A stretch of DNA of 64,000 bases from Tahibacter aquaticus (GCF_004363655.1 NZ_SNZH01000007.1:186001-250000), one strand, 5' to 3'. Counted from the first letter of the stretch, positions 47,300 through 58,101 are shown. Numbers and translations are program-made. The notes: generated from the sequence alone by a model not told the origin.

Positions 47300-48466
47300 T
47301 TACTTGGCGCCCTTGGCCTTAGGGCCTTCCTTGATCTTTGCCGCGCGATCCTTGTAGTAGGTCTGCGCGGTTGCCGGCAGCTGGTATTCGCCCGCCAATG
47401 CCACGGCGCGGTCGGCTTCGCGCGCGGCGTCTTTCCATTTTCCATTCTTGGCAAAAGCATTGGCCATGCCCAGGTGTGCCTCGGCCGAGTTCGGGTTGGC
47501 GTCGAGGTTGCGCTGGAACAGCTTCAGCGCGTCCTTGGGCTTGCTCTGCAGTAATTCGTCGGCGACGCCACTGAGCGCTTCTTCGCTGACCGGCAACGGC
47601 GTGCCGACGATGCGCGATACGCGGGAGAAGTGTTCCTCGGCGAAGGCCAGGCCTTTGGCGTAGTTGTCGGAATGGAAGCGATAGTCCAGATAGAGGCGGC
47701 GCAGTGCTTCGATCTGCGCCAGCAACGGCACGCTGACATGGGTTTCGTCGGCGAATGCCGAAGCCTGCCAGCGCAGTCCCGGCGGCGCGCTGTTTTTGAA
47801 GGTGGTGGCCACGGCTTCGAAATCGGCCAGGGCCTGGCCGGCGTCGTCGGCGCGGGCGATATAAGCGAAGCCCTTGATGGTGCTGTCGGCCGCAAAGGTT
47901 TTCTGCAGCAGGCGCTGGGCCAGGTTCTTGTCCCAGTCCAGGCTGGGGGCTATGGCGAAATAAGCCTGGAACAGGGCCGGCTCGGCGCTGAGGCAGTACA
48001 GCGCAAACAGCCCGCCGAGGGAATGGCCGGAAAGAACGCGGTAGCCGTTGGCGCGGTATTCCTTCTCTACCGACGGAATCAGTTCGGTCGAGAGGAAGCT
48101 CCTGAATTTGTCGGCGCCGCCACCGCCAACAATGGCTTCCCAGTTGGTCGGGGTGAAATCGCGCGTACGCAGCGTGCTGTCGATGCCGATCACGATCATT
48201 TCGGGAATGTCGCCGGCGGCGGCGAGCGTATCGACCGACGTTGCGGTGTGGCCGAAGCGGCTCTGGCCATCGAGCAGGAACAGCACCGGATAGCGCCGGT
48301 TGCTGGCCCAGCGATAGCTGGCCGGCAGGTAGACGCGGTAGGGGCGGTCTTCGTTGAGTACTTCGGAATGGATCTGGTAGAGCTGGCCAATGGCCACCGG
48401 CTCGGCGGCTTTGGCGCCGGCACAGCTCAGCAGCACCAGCAACAGGAAGAACAGGGGGCGGAACAT
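47300..48466 (-). CDS. Exported alpha/beta-hydrolase (esterase) with C-terminal TPR
   Basis: A 388-residue protein. The signal sequence could be Sec-type (ending GAKA) or a lipoprotein type, since LLSC occurs at residues 12-15. The alpha/beta-hydrolase domain resembles Fes/IroE-like putative esterases (YRVYLPASYRW, YPVLFLLDGQSRF) with the nucleophile in GHSLGG (Ser149). The C-terminal part has TPR character (ALKLFQRNLDANPNSAEAHLGMANAFAKNGKWKDA). It is convergent to the TonB receptor, supporting but not proving a role with a siderophore. The end is rich in Lys (KEGPKAKGAK). Confidence 0.82.
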   Translation of the reverse strand: MFRPLFFLLLVLLSCAGAKAAEPVAIGQLYQIHSEVLNEDRPYRVYLPASYRWASNRRYPVLFLLDGQSRFGHTATSVDTLAAAGDIPEMIVIGIDSTLRTRDFTPTNWEAIVGGGGADKFRSFLSTELIPSVEKEYRANGYRVLSGHSLGGLFALYCLSAEPALFQAYFAIAPSLDWDKNLAQRLLQKTFAADSTIKGFAYIARADDAGQALADFEAVATTFKNSAPPGLRWQASAFADETHVSVPLLAQIEALRRLYLDYRFHSDNYAKGLAFAEEHFSRVSRIVGTPLPVSEEALSGVADELLQSKPKDALKLFQRNLDANPNSAEAHLGMANAFAKNGKWKDAAREADRAVALAGEYQLPATAQTYYKDRAAKIKEGPKAKGAK

Positions 48467-48671
48467 CGCAATCTCCTAGGGGCGAGCACAACGGTACGGC
48501 GCGGGATCTTGAACCAATTCGGCGGAGTTTCAACTGTTGTGCTTACGTCGCCGCAAGAAATGCCTGACGCCGCCGCAGCGGGCTGCTGGCAACAGCAGCA
48601 GGGGGCTGGCCATGTCTGCAGATTGCTCCTGCGCTGCTGTTCCGGCGAGTATCGCGGCGGCAAAAATGGCG

Positions 48672-48701
48672 TTGACAGCGCCTGTTGCAGTGCACTAGTT
48701 T
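48672..48701 (+). promoter_or_regulatory. Candidate promoter of the thrS leader
   Basis: TTGACA at 48672-48677, a perfect -35, and TAGTTT at 48696-48701 are 18 bases apart. Transcripts would start near 48709, about 190 bases before thrS, and cover the leader peptide and attenuator. The remainder of 48467-48671 shows no gene; the promoter of the esterase must lie there. Confidence 0.55.
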
Positions 48702-48776
48702 CTGTGCGTCTGCGTCGCCGCCGCGACGCAATACAACCGAGGTGGCCCGCGCCAAAGCGCCGGTCTAGGGTGTGAC

Positions 48777-48806
48777 ATGAGCACGCGAACTTTCACTGAA
48801 TTCTGA
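48777..48806 (+). CDS. Threonine-rich leader peptide of thrS
   Basis: A nine-codon frame, MSTRTFTEF and TGA, with Thr at positions 3, 5 and 7 (ACG, ACT, ACT). AGGG lies six bases before its ATG. It ends 90 bases before thrS and 26 before an intrinsic terminator. Three of nine codons are those of the amino acid that the downstream synthetase uses, as in classical attenuation leaders. There is no other + strand gene since 47197 for that terminator to serve. Confidence 0.6.
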   Translation: MSTRTFTEF

Positions 48807-48812
48807 ATTTCC

Positions 48813-48852
48813 GCGCAGAGCCACCCGCACCAGGGCGCTCGGCGCCCTTTTT
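48813..48852 (+). promoter_or_regulatory. Candidate transcription attenuator before thrS
   Basis: The terminator is GGGCGC (48833-48838), loop TCG, GCGCCC (48842-48847), TTTTT (48848-48852). An alternative hairpin pairs GCGCAGAGC (48813-48821) with GCTCGGCGC (48837-48845) with one mismatch and would break the terminator. The upstream arm begins six bases past the leader stop, so a ribosome finishing the peptide would mask it, while one stalled at Thr codons would leave it free. Confidence 0.6.
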
Positions 48853-48896
48853 ATTGGCCGCGATTCCCGGTGGGCGCGGCAATCGAGGTCAACCCC

Positions 48897-50801
48897 ATGA
48901 TTCGCATCACGCTACCTGACGGCAGCCAGCGCGAGTTCGAGCACGCGGTTTCGGTGCAGGACATTGCGCTTTCCATCGGTCCAGGCCTGGCCAAATCGGC
49001 CCTGGCCGGCAAGGTGGACGGCAAGCTGGTCGATACCAGCCATCGCATCGAGGCCGACGCAGCGCTGGAGATCGTCACCGAAAAACATCCCGACGCGCTG
49101 GAAGTGATACGCCATTCCACCGCGCATCTGCTGGCCCAGGCGACCCAGCGCCTGTTTCCCGATACCCAGGTCACCATCGGCCCGGTGATCGACAACGGCT
49201 TCTATTACGATTTCGCGCGCAAGACGCCGTTTACTCCAGAAGACCTCGACAAGATCGAGGTCGAGATGAAGAAGATTGCCGCCGAGGGTATGCCTGTGGC
49301 GCGCTCGCTGATGGGCCGCGATGCTGCGGTCGACTTCTTCAAGGGCAAGGGCGAACTTTACAAGGCGGAGATCATTGCCTCGATCCCGGCCGACCAGGAT
49401 CTTTCGCTGTATGCCCAGGGCGAGTTCATCGATCTGTGCCGCGGCCCGCATGTGCCGAATACCAACAAGCTCAAGGCCTTCAAGCTGATGAAGGTGGCCG
49501 GCGCCTACTGGCGCGGCGATGCCAAGAACGAAATGCTGCAGCGTGTCTACGGCACGGCCTGGCTCAATGACAAGGATCTGAAGGCCTATCTGACCCAGCT
49601 GGAAGAAGCGGAAAAGCGCGATCACCGCAAGATCGGCAAAGCGCTGGATCTGTTTCATCTGCAGGAGGAAGCGCCGGGGCTGGTGTTCTGGCATCCCAAG
49701 GGCTGGTCTATCTGGCAGGTGGTCGAGCAGTACATGCGCAAGGTCTACCGCGACAGCGGTTACCAGGAAGTGCGCTGCCCGCAGATTCTCGACCAGACCC
49801 TGTGGCAGAAAACCGGCCACTGGGAGAACTACCGCGAGAACATGTTCACCACCGGCTCGGAAAACCGCGACTACGCGCTGAAGCCGATGAACTGCCCCGG
49901 TCACGTGCAGATCTACAACCACGGCCTGCATTCCTACAAGGAATTGCCGATCCGCTACGGCGAATTCGGTGCCTGTCATCGCAACGAACCGTCGGGTGCG
50001 CTGCACGGCATCATGCGGGTACGCGGCTTCACCCAGGACGACGGCCATATCTTCTGCCTGGAGTCGCAGATCGAGGCCGAGGTCACGGCCTTCCATCGTC
50101 AGGCCATGAAGGTCTACGCCGACTTCGGTTTTTCCGAGATCGCGCTGAAGATCGCGCTGCGCCCGGACAAGCGCATCGGCTCGGACGAGGTCTGGGACAA
50201 GGCCGAGCAGACCTTGCGTGCAGCGCTGCGCGTCAGCGGCGTTGAATGGCAAGAGCTGCCGGGCGAGGGCGCGTTCTATGGCCCCAAGATCGAATACCAC
50301 ATGAAGGATTCGATCGGCCGTGCCTGGCAGGTAGGCACGATGCAGGTCGATTTCTCCATGCCCGGCCGCCTCGGTGCGGAATACGTCGGCGAAGATTCGG
50401 CCCGGCACACCCCAGTGATGCTGCACCGGGCCATTGTCGGCTCGCTGGAGCGCTTCATCGGCGTGTTGATCGAACATCACGCAGGCAATTTCCCGTCCTG
50501 GCTGGCGCCGGTGCAGGCGGTCGTCATGAATATCACCGACGCCCAGGCAGAGGCCGTCAGCCAGGCGGTGCAAACCCTTGTCTCGCAAGGTTTCCGGGTA
50601 GAGGCAGATTTGCGCAACGAGAAGATCGGCTATAAAATCCGCGAGCACACGTTGCAGAAGGTTCCGTATCTCCTGGTGATCGGTGATCGCGAGAGGGATG
50701 CCGGGGCTGTTTCTGTGCGTATTCGTTCGGGCGAAGACTTGGGTTCAATGACCGTTGCCCAGTTCGCCGAGCGTCTAAAGGGTGAGCAGATCGGTACCTA
50801 A
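48897..50801 (+). CDS. thrS: Threonyl-tRNA synthetase
   Basis: A 634-residue class II synthetase. It has the TGS domain (residues about 1-60), the editing domain with [19 protein letters not shown], the catalytic core with motif 2 region [24 protein letters not shown] and zinc ligands including MNCPGH, and the C-terminal anticodon-binding domain ([13 protein letters not shown]). The ATG giving MIRITLPDG has GAGG eight bases upstream; an in-frame GTG 27 bases upstream lies past this element and is less likely. It begins the translation-factor cluster and is probably controlled by the leader described at 48777-48852. Confidence 0.97.
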   Translation: MIRITLPDGSQREFEHAVSVQDIALSIGPGLAKSALAGKVDGKLVDTSHRIEADAALEIVTEKHPDALEVIRHSTAHLLAQATQRLFPDTQVTIGPVIDNGFYYDFARKTPFTPEDLDKIEVEMKKIAAEGMPVARSLMGRDAAVDFFKGKGELYKAEIIASIPADQDLSLYAQGEFIDLCRGPHVPNTNKLKAFKLMKVAGAYWRGDAKNEMLQRVYGTAWLNDKDLKAYLTQLEEAEKRDHRKIGKALDLFHLQEEAPGLVFWHPKGWSIWQVVEQYMRKVYRDSGYQEVRCPQILDQTLWQKTGHWENYRENMFTTGSENRDYALKPMNCPGHVQIYNHGLHSYKELPIRYGEFGACHRNEPSGALHGIMRVRGFTQDDGHIFCLESQIEAEVTAFHRQAMKVYADFGFSEIALKIALRPDKRIGSDEVWDKAEQTLRAALRVSGVEWQELPGEGAFYGPKIEYHMKDSIGRAWQVGTMQVDFSMPGRLGAEYVGEDSARHTPVMLHRAIVGSLERFIGVLIEHHAGNFPSWLAPVQAVVMNITDAQAEAVSQAVQTLVSQGFRVEADLRNEKIGYKIREHTLQKVPYLLVIGDRERDAGAVSVRIRSGEDLGSMTVAQFAERLKGEQIGT

Positions 50802-50846
50802 GTTGCTGATTGCTCAATACAAATAGTTTCCTAGGAGGACGCGCGT

Positions 50847-51377
50847 ATCGCCGCCACTGCTGAAAAAGCCAACCGCCGTAATCTCGAGATCCGCGTTCCG
50901 CGGGTCCGCGTGATCGGCGCAGACGGAGAACAGGTCGGGGTCTTGTCGCGCGATGACGCGCTGCGCATGGCTCAGGATCTGGAGCTGGATCTGGTCGAGA
51001 TCCAGCCCAATGCTGACCCGCCCGTCTGCCGCATCATGGACTTCGGCAAGTTCAAGTTCGAGATGCAGAAGAAGGCCCATGCGGCCAAGAAGAAGCAGAA
51101 ACAGGTCGAGATCAAGGAACTGAAGTTCCGCCCGACCACCGACGACGGCGACTACGAAGTCAAGATGCGCAATATGAAGCGCTTCCTGGCCGAAGGAGAC
51201 AAGGTCAAGGTCGTGATCCGCTTCAAAGGCCGCGAAATGGCGCATGTGGAACTGGGCGACGCGATGGTCAAGCGCATCGCTGCGGAAATCACCGAGGATT
51301 CGGTGGTCGAGCAGTGGCCGCGTCTGGAAGGCCGTCTGATGGTGATGATGGTCGCTCCGAAGAAGAAGCAGCAGTAA
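50847..51377 (+). CDS. infC: Translation initiation factor IF-3, AUC start
   Basis: A 176-residue IF-3 (KANRRNLEIRVPRVRVIG, DDALRMAQDLELDLVEI, CRIMDFGKFKFE, KFRPTTDDGDYEVK). No ATG, GTG or TTG fits the family N-terminus; the frame starts at ATC at 50847, seven bases after a perfect AGGAGGA (50833-50839). Bacterial infC genes commonly use AUU or another rare codon, which IF-3 itself discriminates against, giving autoregulation. A GTG at 50910 would remove 21 conserved residues. It lies 45 bases after thrS. Confidence 0.95.
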   Translation: MAATAEKANRRNLEIRVPRVRVIGADGEQVGVLSRDDALRMAQDLELDLVEIQPNADPPVCRIMDFGKFKFEMQKKAHAAKKKQKQVEIKELKFRPTTDDGDYEVKMRNMKRFLAEGDKVKVVIRFKGREMAHVELGDAMVKRIAAEITEDSVVEQWPRLEGRLMVMMVAPKKKQQ

Positions 51378-51690
51378 TCGCGCCCAGGCGCGATGCAGGA
51401 ATTTCCCGCGGCGCGATTGCCGTGGGATAGGCAAAGCAAGGCAAGCCGTACATCAGCTGTCGGTTTCCGGAGTTCCTGGAGTTCAGGGGCCAAGGTGTCT
51501 GCGATGCAGACGCCGACCGGGGTTGCGGGGATACGCAATCTGGTCCGGATACCTCGATGTACGTGCTTATCGGGCTTTGCTGTGGAACCCGCCTACGCAT
51601 GCGTGGGCTTATTCGCCGACTCGAGCAGGACGGAAAGTGTGGCGCCAGCCACCGCTCGTATCAGTATAAAAAACCAGAACGGAGCAGATC
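51378..51690. other. Intergenic leader before rpmI-rplT
   Basis: A 313-base gap with no supportable gene. In E. coli the region before rpmI carries the L20-binding site for autocontrol, and such a leader is plausible here. I cannot fold it reliably by eye. A -10-like TATAAA stands at 51665-51670 and GGAG lies before the rpmI start. Confidence 0.4.
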
Positions 51691-51888
51691 ATGCCCAAGA
51701 TGAAAACCAACCGGGCCGCCGCCAAGCGGTTCCGCAAGACGGCGTCCGGCAAATTCAAGTGCGGCCACGCCTTCAAGAGCCACATCCTCACCAAGAAGTC
51801 GACCAAGCGTAAGCGCAACCTGCGCGGCACGAACCATGTTCGCGCCGAGGATGCAGGTCGCGTAGCACGCATGTTGCCGTATCTCTGA
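51691..51888 (+). CDS. rpmI: Ribosomal protein L35
   Basis: A 65-residue, very basic protein with the L35 signature [24 protein letters not shown](G) and [17 protein letters not shown]. It is a structural component of the 50S subunit. Fifteen bases separate it from rplT in the usual order. Length is normal. Confidence 0.97.
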   Translation: MPKMKTNRAAAKRFRKTASGKFKCGHAFKSHILTKKSTKRKRNLRGTNHVRAEDAGRVARMLPYL

Positions 51889-51903
51889 GTCGAGGATTGA
51901 ACA

Positions 51904-52263
51904 ATGGCACGAGTTAAGAAAGGTGTAACGGCGCGTCGTCGCCACAAGAAAATCCTGGCCAAGGCGAAGGGCTATTACAACGCCCGCCGCAAAGTATTCC
52001 GCGTAGCCAAGCAGGCCGTTACCAAGGCGCATCAGTACGCCTATATCGGCCGCAAGCAGCGCAAGCGCCAGTTCCGCCGTCTGTGGATCGTCCGCATCAA
52101 CGCCGGTGCGCGTCAGTTCGGCCTGTCCTACAGCCGCCTGATGAATGGCCTGAAGAAGGCCAGCATCACGGTCGATCGCAAGGTGCTGGCCGACATCGCG
52201 GTGCATGACATCGCAGCGTTCGGTGCGTTGGCGGAGAAGGCGAAGACCGCCCTGGCCGCGTAA
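51904..52263 (+). CDS. rplT: Ribosomal protein L20
   Basis: A 119-residue basic protein with [20 protein letters not shown] and the C-terminal RNA-binding part [18 protein letters not shown]20 is an assembly protein of the 50S subunit and in several bacteria represses its own operon. It follows rpmI closely. Confidence 0.97.
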   Translation: MARVKKGVTARRRHKKILAKAKGYYNARRKVFRVAKQAVTKAHQYAYIGRKQRKRQFRRLWIVRINAGARQFGLSYSRLMNGLKKASITVDRKVLADIAVHDIAAFGALAEKAKTALAA

Positions 52264-52312
52264 CCGCAGCGCAATACCCGCGGCGACGTATGCGCCGCCG
52301 GCTGCAAAAACG

Positions 52313-52352
52313 TGGGGAGCGCGGGCTTTCTGGCCTCGCTCCCCATTTTTTT
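52313..52352 (+). terminator. Intrinsic terminator between rplT and pheS
   Basis: TGGGGAGCG (52313-52321) pairs with CGCTCCCCA (52337-52345), followed by TTTTTTT (52346-52352). It could end the rpmI-rplT transcript or act as an attenuator for pheST as in E. coli. I find no Phe-rich leader before it; the only Phe codons of the overlapping frame lie in the T-tract. The pheS promoter, if separate, must be in 52353-52484. Confidence 0.85.
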
Positions 52353-52361
52353 GTCATGTGA

Positions 52362-53480
<1,119 letters not shown>

Positions 53481-53568
53481 AGCGCACGAGCCGACCGCTG
53501 CGGCGTCGGCCTTGCTCGATGCAAGGCTGGGCGTTGCTAACTCTTAAACATTTCTCGATTGCCGACTA

Positions 53569-55947
53569 ATGAAATTCAGCGAAAACTGGCTGCGTGACCT
53601 GGTCAACCCGGACGCCGACCGCGCCGAACTTTGCCATCGCCTGACCATGGCGGGCCTGGAAGTCGAAGGCGTGCAAAACCTCGGCGAAGGGCTGGCTGGC
53701 GTATTGGTCGGCGAGATCGTTGCCTGCGAAAAGCATCCGAACGCGGACAAGCTGCGCGTCTGCAGCGTGTCGATCGGCACAGGCGAACCTTTGCAGATCG
53801 TATGCGGTGCACCGAATGCGGCCCTGGGCCTGAAGGCTCCGGTGGCGACCATTGGCGCCAATCTGCCCAATGGCATGGCAATCAAGCAGGCGGCGCTGCG
53901 CGGCGTGGATTCGTTCGGCATGCTCTGCTCAGCCAAGGAGCTGGGACTGGATGCGGATGCATCGGGCTTGATGGAGTTACCAACGGACGCGCCGGTCGGC
54001 GCGGCGCTGGCCGACTACCTGGCTCTGCCCGATGCCAGCATCGAACTGAAAATGACGCCGAACCGGCCCGACTGCCTTGGCCTGCGTGGCCTGGCTTACG
54101 ACGTTGCGGCCTTGTTCGGTGCGCCGATGCGCGAAGCCGATGCGGCCATCGTGCCGATGACCAGTGCCGCTGTGCGCCCGGTGACGCTGGCGGCTACGGC
54201 CGACTGTCCGCGCTATCTGGGCCGCGTGGTCGAGGGCATTGATCCGACCGTCGTTTCGCCGCTGTGGCTGAAGGAGCGGCTGCGCCGCGCCGGCCTGCGC
54301 CCGATCAGCGCCGTGGTCGACATCACGGCCTATGTGATGCTGGAACTGGGCCAGCCCATGCATGCCTTCGACAACGACAGGCTGGACGGTGGCATCGTGG
54401 TGCGTCGTGCCAGCGCGGGCGAAACCCTTGCCCTGCTCGACGGCAGCGACGCGAAGCTTGATCCACAGTTCCTGGTCATCGCCGACGCGACGCGCGCGGT
54501 TGCGCTGGCCGGCATCATGGGCGGGCTGGATTCGCGCTGTACCGACGCGACAACCAATGTATTTCTGGAAAGTGCGTATTTTTCGCCGCCTGCGATCATG
54601 GGCCGGGCGCGCAAGCTCGGCATGCATACCGATGCCTCGCACCGGTTCGAGCGCGGTGTCGATCCGGAATTGCCGCGTGCGGCGCTGGAGCGCGCTACCG
54701 CATTGCTGTTGCAGATTGCCGGCGGCAAGGCCGGTGCGGTGGTGGAGGCGGTGGCGCCCGAACAACTGCCCCAGCGCACGGCAGTGACCTTGCGCCGGGC
54801 GCGCCTGGGGCGCGTACTGGGCATGAGTGTGGCTGACGCCGAAGTCGAACGCATCCTGCGTGCCTTGGGCATGCAGGTCGCGGCCAACGATGCCGGCTGG
54901 TCGGTAACGCCGCCGTCGCGCCGCTTCGACATCGAGATCGAGGAAGACCTGATCGAAGAAGTCGTGCGCGTACACGGCTACGAGCGTGTACCGACGCGAG
55001 CCCCCAGCGGCCAGCTGCGCCTGGGGCTGGCGCCGGAAGTGCAGGTGCCGGCCGAACGCTTGCGCGCACAGCTGGTGGCGCGCGGCTACTTCGAAGCGGT
55101 CTGCTACAGCTTCGTGGCGAAGGAATGGCTGCAGCGCTGGTCACGCAGCGAAGGCAGCGTGGCCCTGGCCAATCCGCTCAGCGCGGATCTCGCCGTCATG
55201 CGCACTTCGTTGCTGCCGGGTCTGGTCGAGGCACTCAAACACAACCTCAACCGGCAGCAGGAGCGCGTGCGCCTGTTCGAACTGGCGCGGGTCTTCGAGC
55301 GGGGTGTCGATGCGCCGCGCGAAACGGGCCGCATCGCTGCTGTCGTCTGCGGTCGCGCCTTGCCCGAGCACTGGGGCGGCGACAAGCGCGCCGTCGACTA
55401 CTTCGATCTGAAGGCCGATCTGGAAAATCTGCTCGATCTGGCCGGGTCTGATCGTAGCGTCGAGTATCGCCCCTTGGATCGGAAAGAATTTCACCCGGGC
55501 CGTAGCGCAGAAGTCTTCATCGGCGGTGAATCGGTAGGCTTTGTCGGCGCGTTGAACCCGCGCCTGCTCAAGGTGCTGGACCTGGACCAGGACGTCTATG
55601 CGTTCGAGCTGGATCTGGATGGGCTCACCGCTGGTCGGCTGCCAGCGGCCGCCGAGCTATCCCGTTTCCCGCAGGTACGCCGCGATATTGCGGTAGTGCT
55701 GCCCGAGGAGGTGAGCTGGAGCCGGGCGGAAAGCGTGGTTCGTGCCGCAATTGGAGACGCGCTGCGTGAACTTGTGGTATTTGATCGTTATGCCGGAACG
55801 GGCTTAGGTTCAGGTCTAAAGAGCCTCGCTATTGGCTTGATTTTGCAGGACAGTTACCGCACTCTTACGGATCAGGATGCAGACCATTTTGTGGCTTCGG
55901 CCTTGGCTGCCCTGGAACGCGAATGCGGCGGTAGACTGCGGGGGTAG
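53569..55947 (+). CDS. pheT: Phenylalanyl-tRNA synthetase beta subunit
   Basis: A 792-residue protein with the domain order of bacterial PheT: N-terminal, tRNA-binding EMAP-like domain ([20 protein letters not shown]), B3/B4 editing region, B5 ([27 protein letters not shown]), catalytic-like domain ([19 protein letters not shown]) and the C-terminal anticodon-binding FDX-ACB domain. It completes the enzyme with PheS. The stop is one base from ihfA. Confidence 0.97.
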   Translation: MKFSENWLRDLVNPDADRAELCHRLTMAGLEVEGVQNLGEGLAGVLVGEIVACEKHPNADKLRVCSVSIGTGEPLQIVCGAPNAALGLKAPVATIGANLPNGMAIKQAALRGVDSFGMLCSAKELGLDADASGLMELPTDAPVGAALADYLALPDASIELKMTPNRPDCLGLRGLAYDVAALFGAPMREADAAIVPMTSAAVRPVTLAATADCPRYLGRVVEGIDPTVVSPLWLKERLRRAGLRPISAVVDITAYVMLELGQPMHAFDNDRLDGGIVVRRASAGETLALLDGSDAKLDPQFLVIADATRAVALAGIMGGLDSRCTDATTNVFLESAYFSPPAIMGRARKLGMHTDASHRFERGVDPELPRAALERATALLLQIAGGKAGAVVEAVAPEQLPQRTAVTLRRARLGRVLGMSVADAEVERILRALGMQVAANDAGWSVTPPSRRFDIEIEEDLIEEVVRVHGYERVPTRAPSGQLRLGLAPEVQVPAERLRAQLVARGYFEAVCYSFVAKEWLQRWSRSEGSVALANPLSADLAVMRTSLLPGLVEALKHNLNRQQERVRLFELARVFERGVDAPRETGRIAAVVCGRALPEHWGGDKRAVDYFDLKADLENLLDLAGSDRSVEYRPLDRKEFHPGRSAEVFIGGESVGFVGALNPRLLKVLDLDQDVYAFELDLDGLTAGRLPAAAELSRFPQVRRDIAVVLPEEVSWSRAESVVRAAIGDALRELVVFDRYAGTGLGSGLKSLAIGLILQDSYRTLTDQDADHFVASALAALERECGGRLRG

Positions 55948-55948
55948 C

Positions 55949-56254
55949 ATGGCGCTGACCAAGGCGGAAATGGCGGAGCGACTGTTCCTCGATGTAGGCC
56001 TCAACAAGCGTGAGGCCAAGGAATTTGTCGATGCGTTCTTCGATGTAGTGCGTGAGGCTCTGGAAAAAGGGGAGCAGGTCAAGCTGTCGGGTTTCGGCAA
56101 TTTCGATCTGCGCAAAAAGAATCAGCGTCCCGGACGTAATCCCAAGACCGGCGAAGAGATACCCATCTCTGCGCGGCGGGTGGTAACGTTCCGGCCGGGT
56201 CAGAAGCTGAAGGTCAGAGTCGAGGCCTATGCTGGATCAGGGCAGCAACAGTGA
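55949..56254 (+). CDS. ihfA: Integration host factor alpha subunit
   Basis: A 101-residue HU/IHF-fold protein: [24 protein letters not shown](E), [15 protein letters not shown], then the DNA-binding arm region [22 protein letters not shown]. With IhfB it bends DNA at specific sites. The start one base after the pheT stop matches the usual gene order. It overlaps the MerR gene by 26 bases. Confidence 0.96.
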   Translation: MALTKAEMAERLFLDVGLNKREAKEFVDAFFDVVREALEKGEQVKLSGFGNFDLRKKNQRPGRNPKTGEEIPISARRVVTFRPGQKLKVRVEAYAGSGQQQ

Positions 56255-56585
56255 GCTTCCGGTAATCCCGGCAAAGCGCTACTTCACTATCGGTGAGGTC
56301 AGTGAGCTGTGCGGCGTCAAGCCGCACGTGCTGCGTTATTGGGAGCAGGAATTCACCAACCTCAAGCCGGTCAAGCGGCGCGGCAATCGTCGGTATTATC
56401 AGCGCCATGACGTGCTGATGATCCGGCAGATTCGTTCGTTGCTGTACGACCAGGGCTTTACCATCACCGGAGCGCGTCAGCGCCTGGACGGTCAGCAGCA
56501 GCGCAATGAAGTCAGCATGTCCAGCCAGATCGTGCGCCAGGTGCGCATGGAGCTGGAGGAAGTGCTGCAGATCCTGCGCCGCTAG
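56229..56585 (+). CDS. MerR family transcriptional regulator
   Basis: A 118-residue protein with a MerR winged helix ([51 protein letters not shown]) and a dimer helix at the C-terminus ([17 protein letters not shown]). No effector-binding domain is present. Its overlap with ihfA reflects the conserved ihfA-merR pair found across gammaproteobacteria; the target genes are unknown. Confidence 0.9.
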   Translation: MLDQGSNSELPVIPAKRYFTIGEVSELCGVKPHVLRYWEQEFTNLKPVKRRGNRRYYQRHDVLMIRQIRSLLYDQGFTITGARQRLDGQQQRNEVSMSSQIVRQVRMELEEVLQILRR

Positions 56586-56660
56586 GGCCGTTTCTTGGTG
56601 TGGGGCGACTGCAGGCTGCAGCAAGCCGCAGCGGCTCCATGCCGATCTGTTTTATCTGCA

Positions 56661-56690
56661 TTGCAGCATCAGGCTGGCAGTCGCTATACT
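56661..56690 (+). promoter_or_regulatory. Sigma-70-type promoter of tRNA-Pro
   Basis: TTGCAG at 56661-56666 and TATACT at 56685-56690 are 18 bases apart and about 30 bases upstream of the mature tRNA. Confidence 0.6.
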
Positions 56691-56721
56691 CGCCGGCTCT
56701 TGCATCACCGGTTACACGTGT

Positions 56722-56798
56722 CGGGGCGTAGCGCAGCCTGGTAGCGCATCTGCCTGGGGGGCAGAGGGTCGTGGGTTCAAATCCCGCCGTCCCGACCA
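56722..56798 (+). tRNA. tRNA-Pro (GGG)
   Basis: A 77-base cloverleaf with acceptor arms CGGGGCG and CGTCCCG and encoded CCA. The anticodon loop CTGGGGG between TCTGC and GCAGA carries GGG, reading the Pro codon CCC. T-arm GGGTTCAAATCCC is standard. Confidence 0.96.
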
Positions 56799-57159
56799 AC
56801 ACCGGTTCGATTGCCGCAGCATTCGCTGCCAGTTGCCATACTCCTGCTTGAACCTTGGGGCGTTCGCCCCGAAATCCCCTCTCGCTTGAATCTCGCAGGG
56901 CCTGTGGCTGTCCGCTACGCCGGATTTTCGCGTTGCAGTGCTGCGCAGCTGTGCCGCCATCTCCATCTGTTCGCGTTGGCACTTTCCGCTGCCATCGCCG
57001 ATTCCACATTCCAAGCTGTTGATTTTCCGTGACCTCGCCGAGATTTCGCCGAAACCTCGCCAGTCGATGTTGCGGAATTCGTCACGAACTCGCCGCCCAC
57101 TCGGGACTCGCCGGACGCCGCTTCCCAAGATCGGCCCATCTCAACGAGGAGGGCGAGAC
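56799..57159. other. Intergenic region before the AraC-family gene
   Basis: A 361-base gap with no supportable gene. It must hold the promoter of the AraC-type gene, whose ATG is preceded by GAGGAGGGCGAG. A GGGGCG/CGCCCC stem at about 56858-56871 could end the tRNA-Pro transcript. Confidence 0.4.
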
Positions 57160-58101
57160 ATGAACTGTGTGCACTGGCGTCATGAAGGCAATGCGGCATT
57201 CCCGAGCTGGCGGGACCGCGACGACTATCTGGAGCGTTTCGGTCCGCGGGCCCTGATCTGGGTCGGCGATCTGCGCGAGGCGCATAGCTGGGGCTGGACG
57301 CCGCCTGCGCTGTGCATCGCCCTGCGCGGCCGTGTCCATGTCGACAACCGCGGCTGCAGCGTCGAACTGGGTGCTTCCGATGTGCTGCTGACCGAAGGTG
57401 GCAATGGCCTGCGTATGGAAGCCGCCGGCGGCGAAGCGCGCGTCGCGGTGCTGTGGCTGGCTCCGGCTACGTTGCGTGGTCGCGCCAGCATCGATCCGCT
57501 GCCGGCGTTCTTTGCCCAGGATGTGGAGCTGGCGACAAGCCTGGGCCGCCTGGCCCAATCCACCCAGGATCTGTCGATCGACATGCATGCGGCACTCGAT
57601 CTCGTGCTCGGCCAGCTCTCGCGCCGCCAGCAGGAACTGGGCAAGGCACTGGCCGATTGCCCCGGGCGCAGCGAGCGTCATCGCCGCCAACTGTACGCAC
57701 GCCTGCTGCGGGCCAAGCACGTGATCGATCATGGCCAGGCGGTACCGCTGGATCTGGCCGCGCTGGCCCAGGTTGCCAGTCTGTCGCCTTCGCATTTCCT
57801 GCGTCTGTTCCACCGCGTGTTCGGCGCATCGCCGCATCGCTATCTGGTGCAGCAGCGCATGTTGCGTGCACGCCGCATGGTGGTCGAGACCAGCGTTCCT
57901 ATTGGTACCATCGCCCAACGCATGGGATTCATCAATCGTTGCGCGTTTGCCCGCTTGTTCAAGCAGCAGTTCGGCACGCCGGCCACGCGCCTGCGCCGCA
58001 TGGCCTTGTTGCAGGCACGCGCCAGCGTGACCCGGGCGTTCGGTGTGCTGGGTACCAACGGCACGCGGATCGCTTACAGTCACCAGCCGGAGGCGGCATG
58101 A
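57160..58101 (+). CDS. AraC family transcriptional regulator
   Basis: A 313-residue protein with an N-terminal cupin-like sensing domain (GWTPPALCIALRGRVHVDNRG, ELGASDVLLTEGGNGLRME) and a C-terminal pair of helix-turn-helices (LAALAQVASLSPSHFLRLFHRVFGASPHRYLVQQRM; VPIGTIAQRMGFINRCAFARLFKQQFGTPATRLRR). It overlaps the next gene by four bases, so that exported protein is a likely target or partner. Effector unknown. Confidence 0.9.
   Translation: MNCVHWRHEGNAAFPSWRDRDDYLERFGPRALIWVGDLREAHSWGWTPPALCIALRGRVHVDNRGCSVELGASDVLLTEGGNGLRMEAAGGEARVAVLWLAPATLRGRASIDPLPAFFAQDVELATSLGRLAQSTQDLSIDMHAALDLVLGQLSRRQQELGKALADCPGRSERHRRQLYARLLRAKHVIDHGQAVPLDLAALAQVASLSPSHFLRLFHRVFGASPHRYLVQQRMLRARRMVVETSVPIGTIAQRMGFINRCAFARLFKQQFGTPATRLRRMALLQARASVTRAFGVLGTNGTRIAYSHQPEAA

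Noticed and set aside
47300-48466. Esterase as a classical lipoprotein
   Set aside because: LLSC at residues 12-15 is a weak lipobox, and a normal Sec cleavage site follows at GAKA; left open in the annotation.
52264-52352. PheM-like leader peptide before pheS
   Set aside because: The only frame with clustered Phe codons has them in the T-tract after the hairpin, so ribosome stalling there could not control it.
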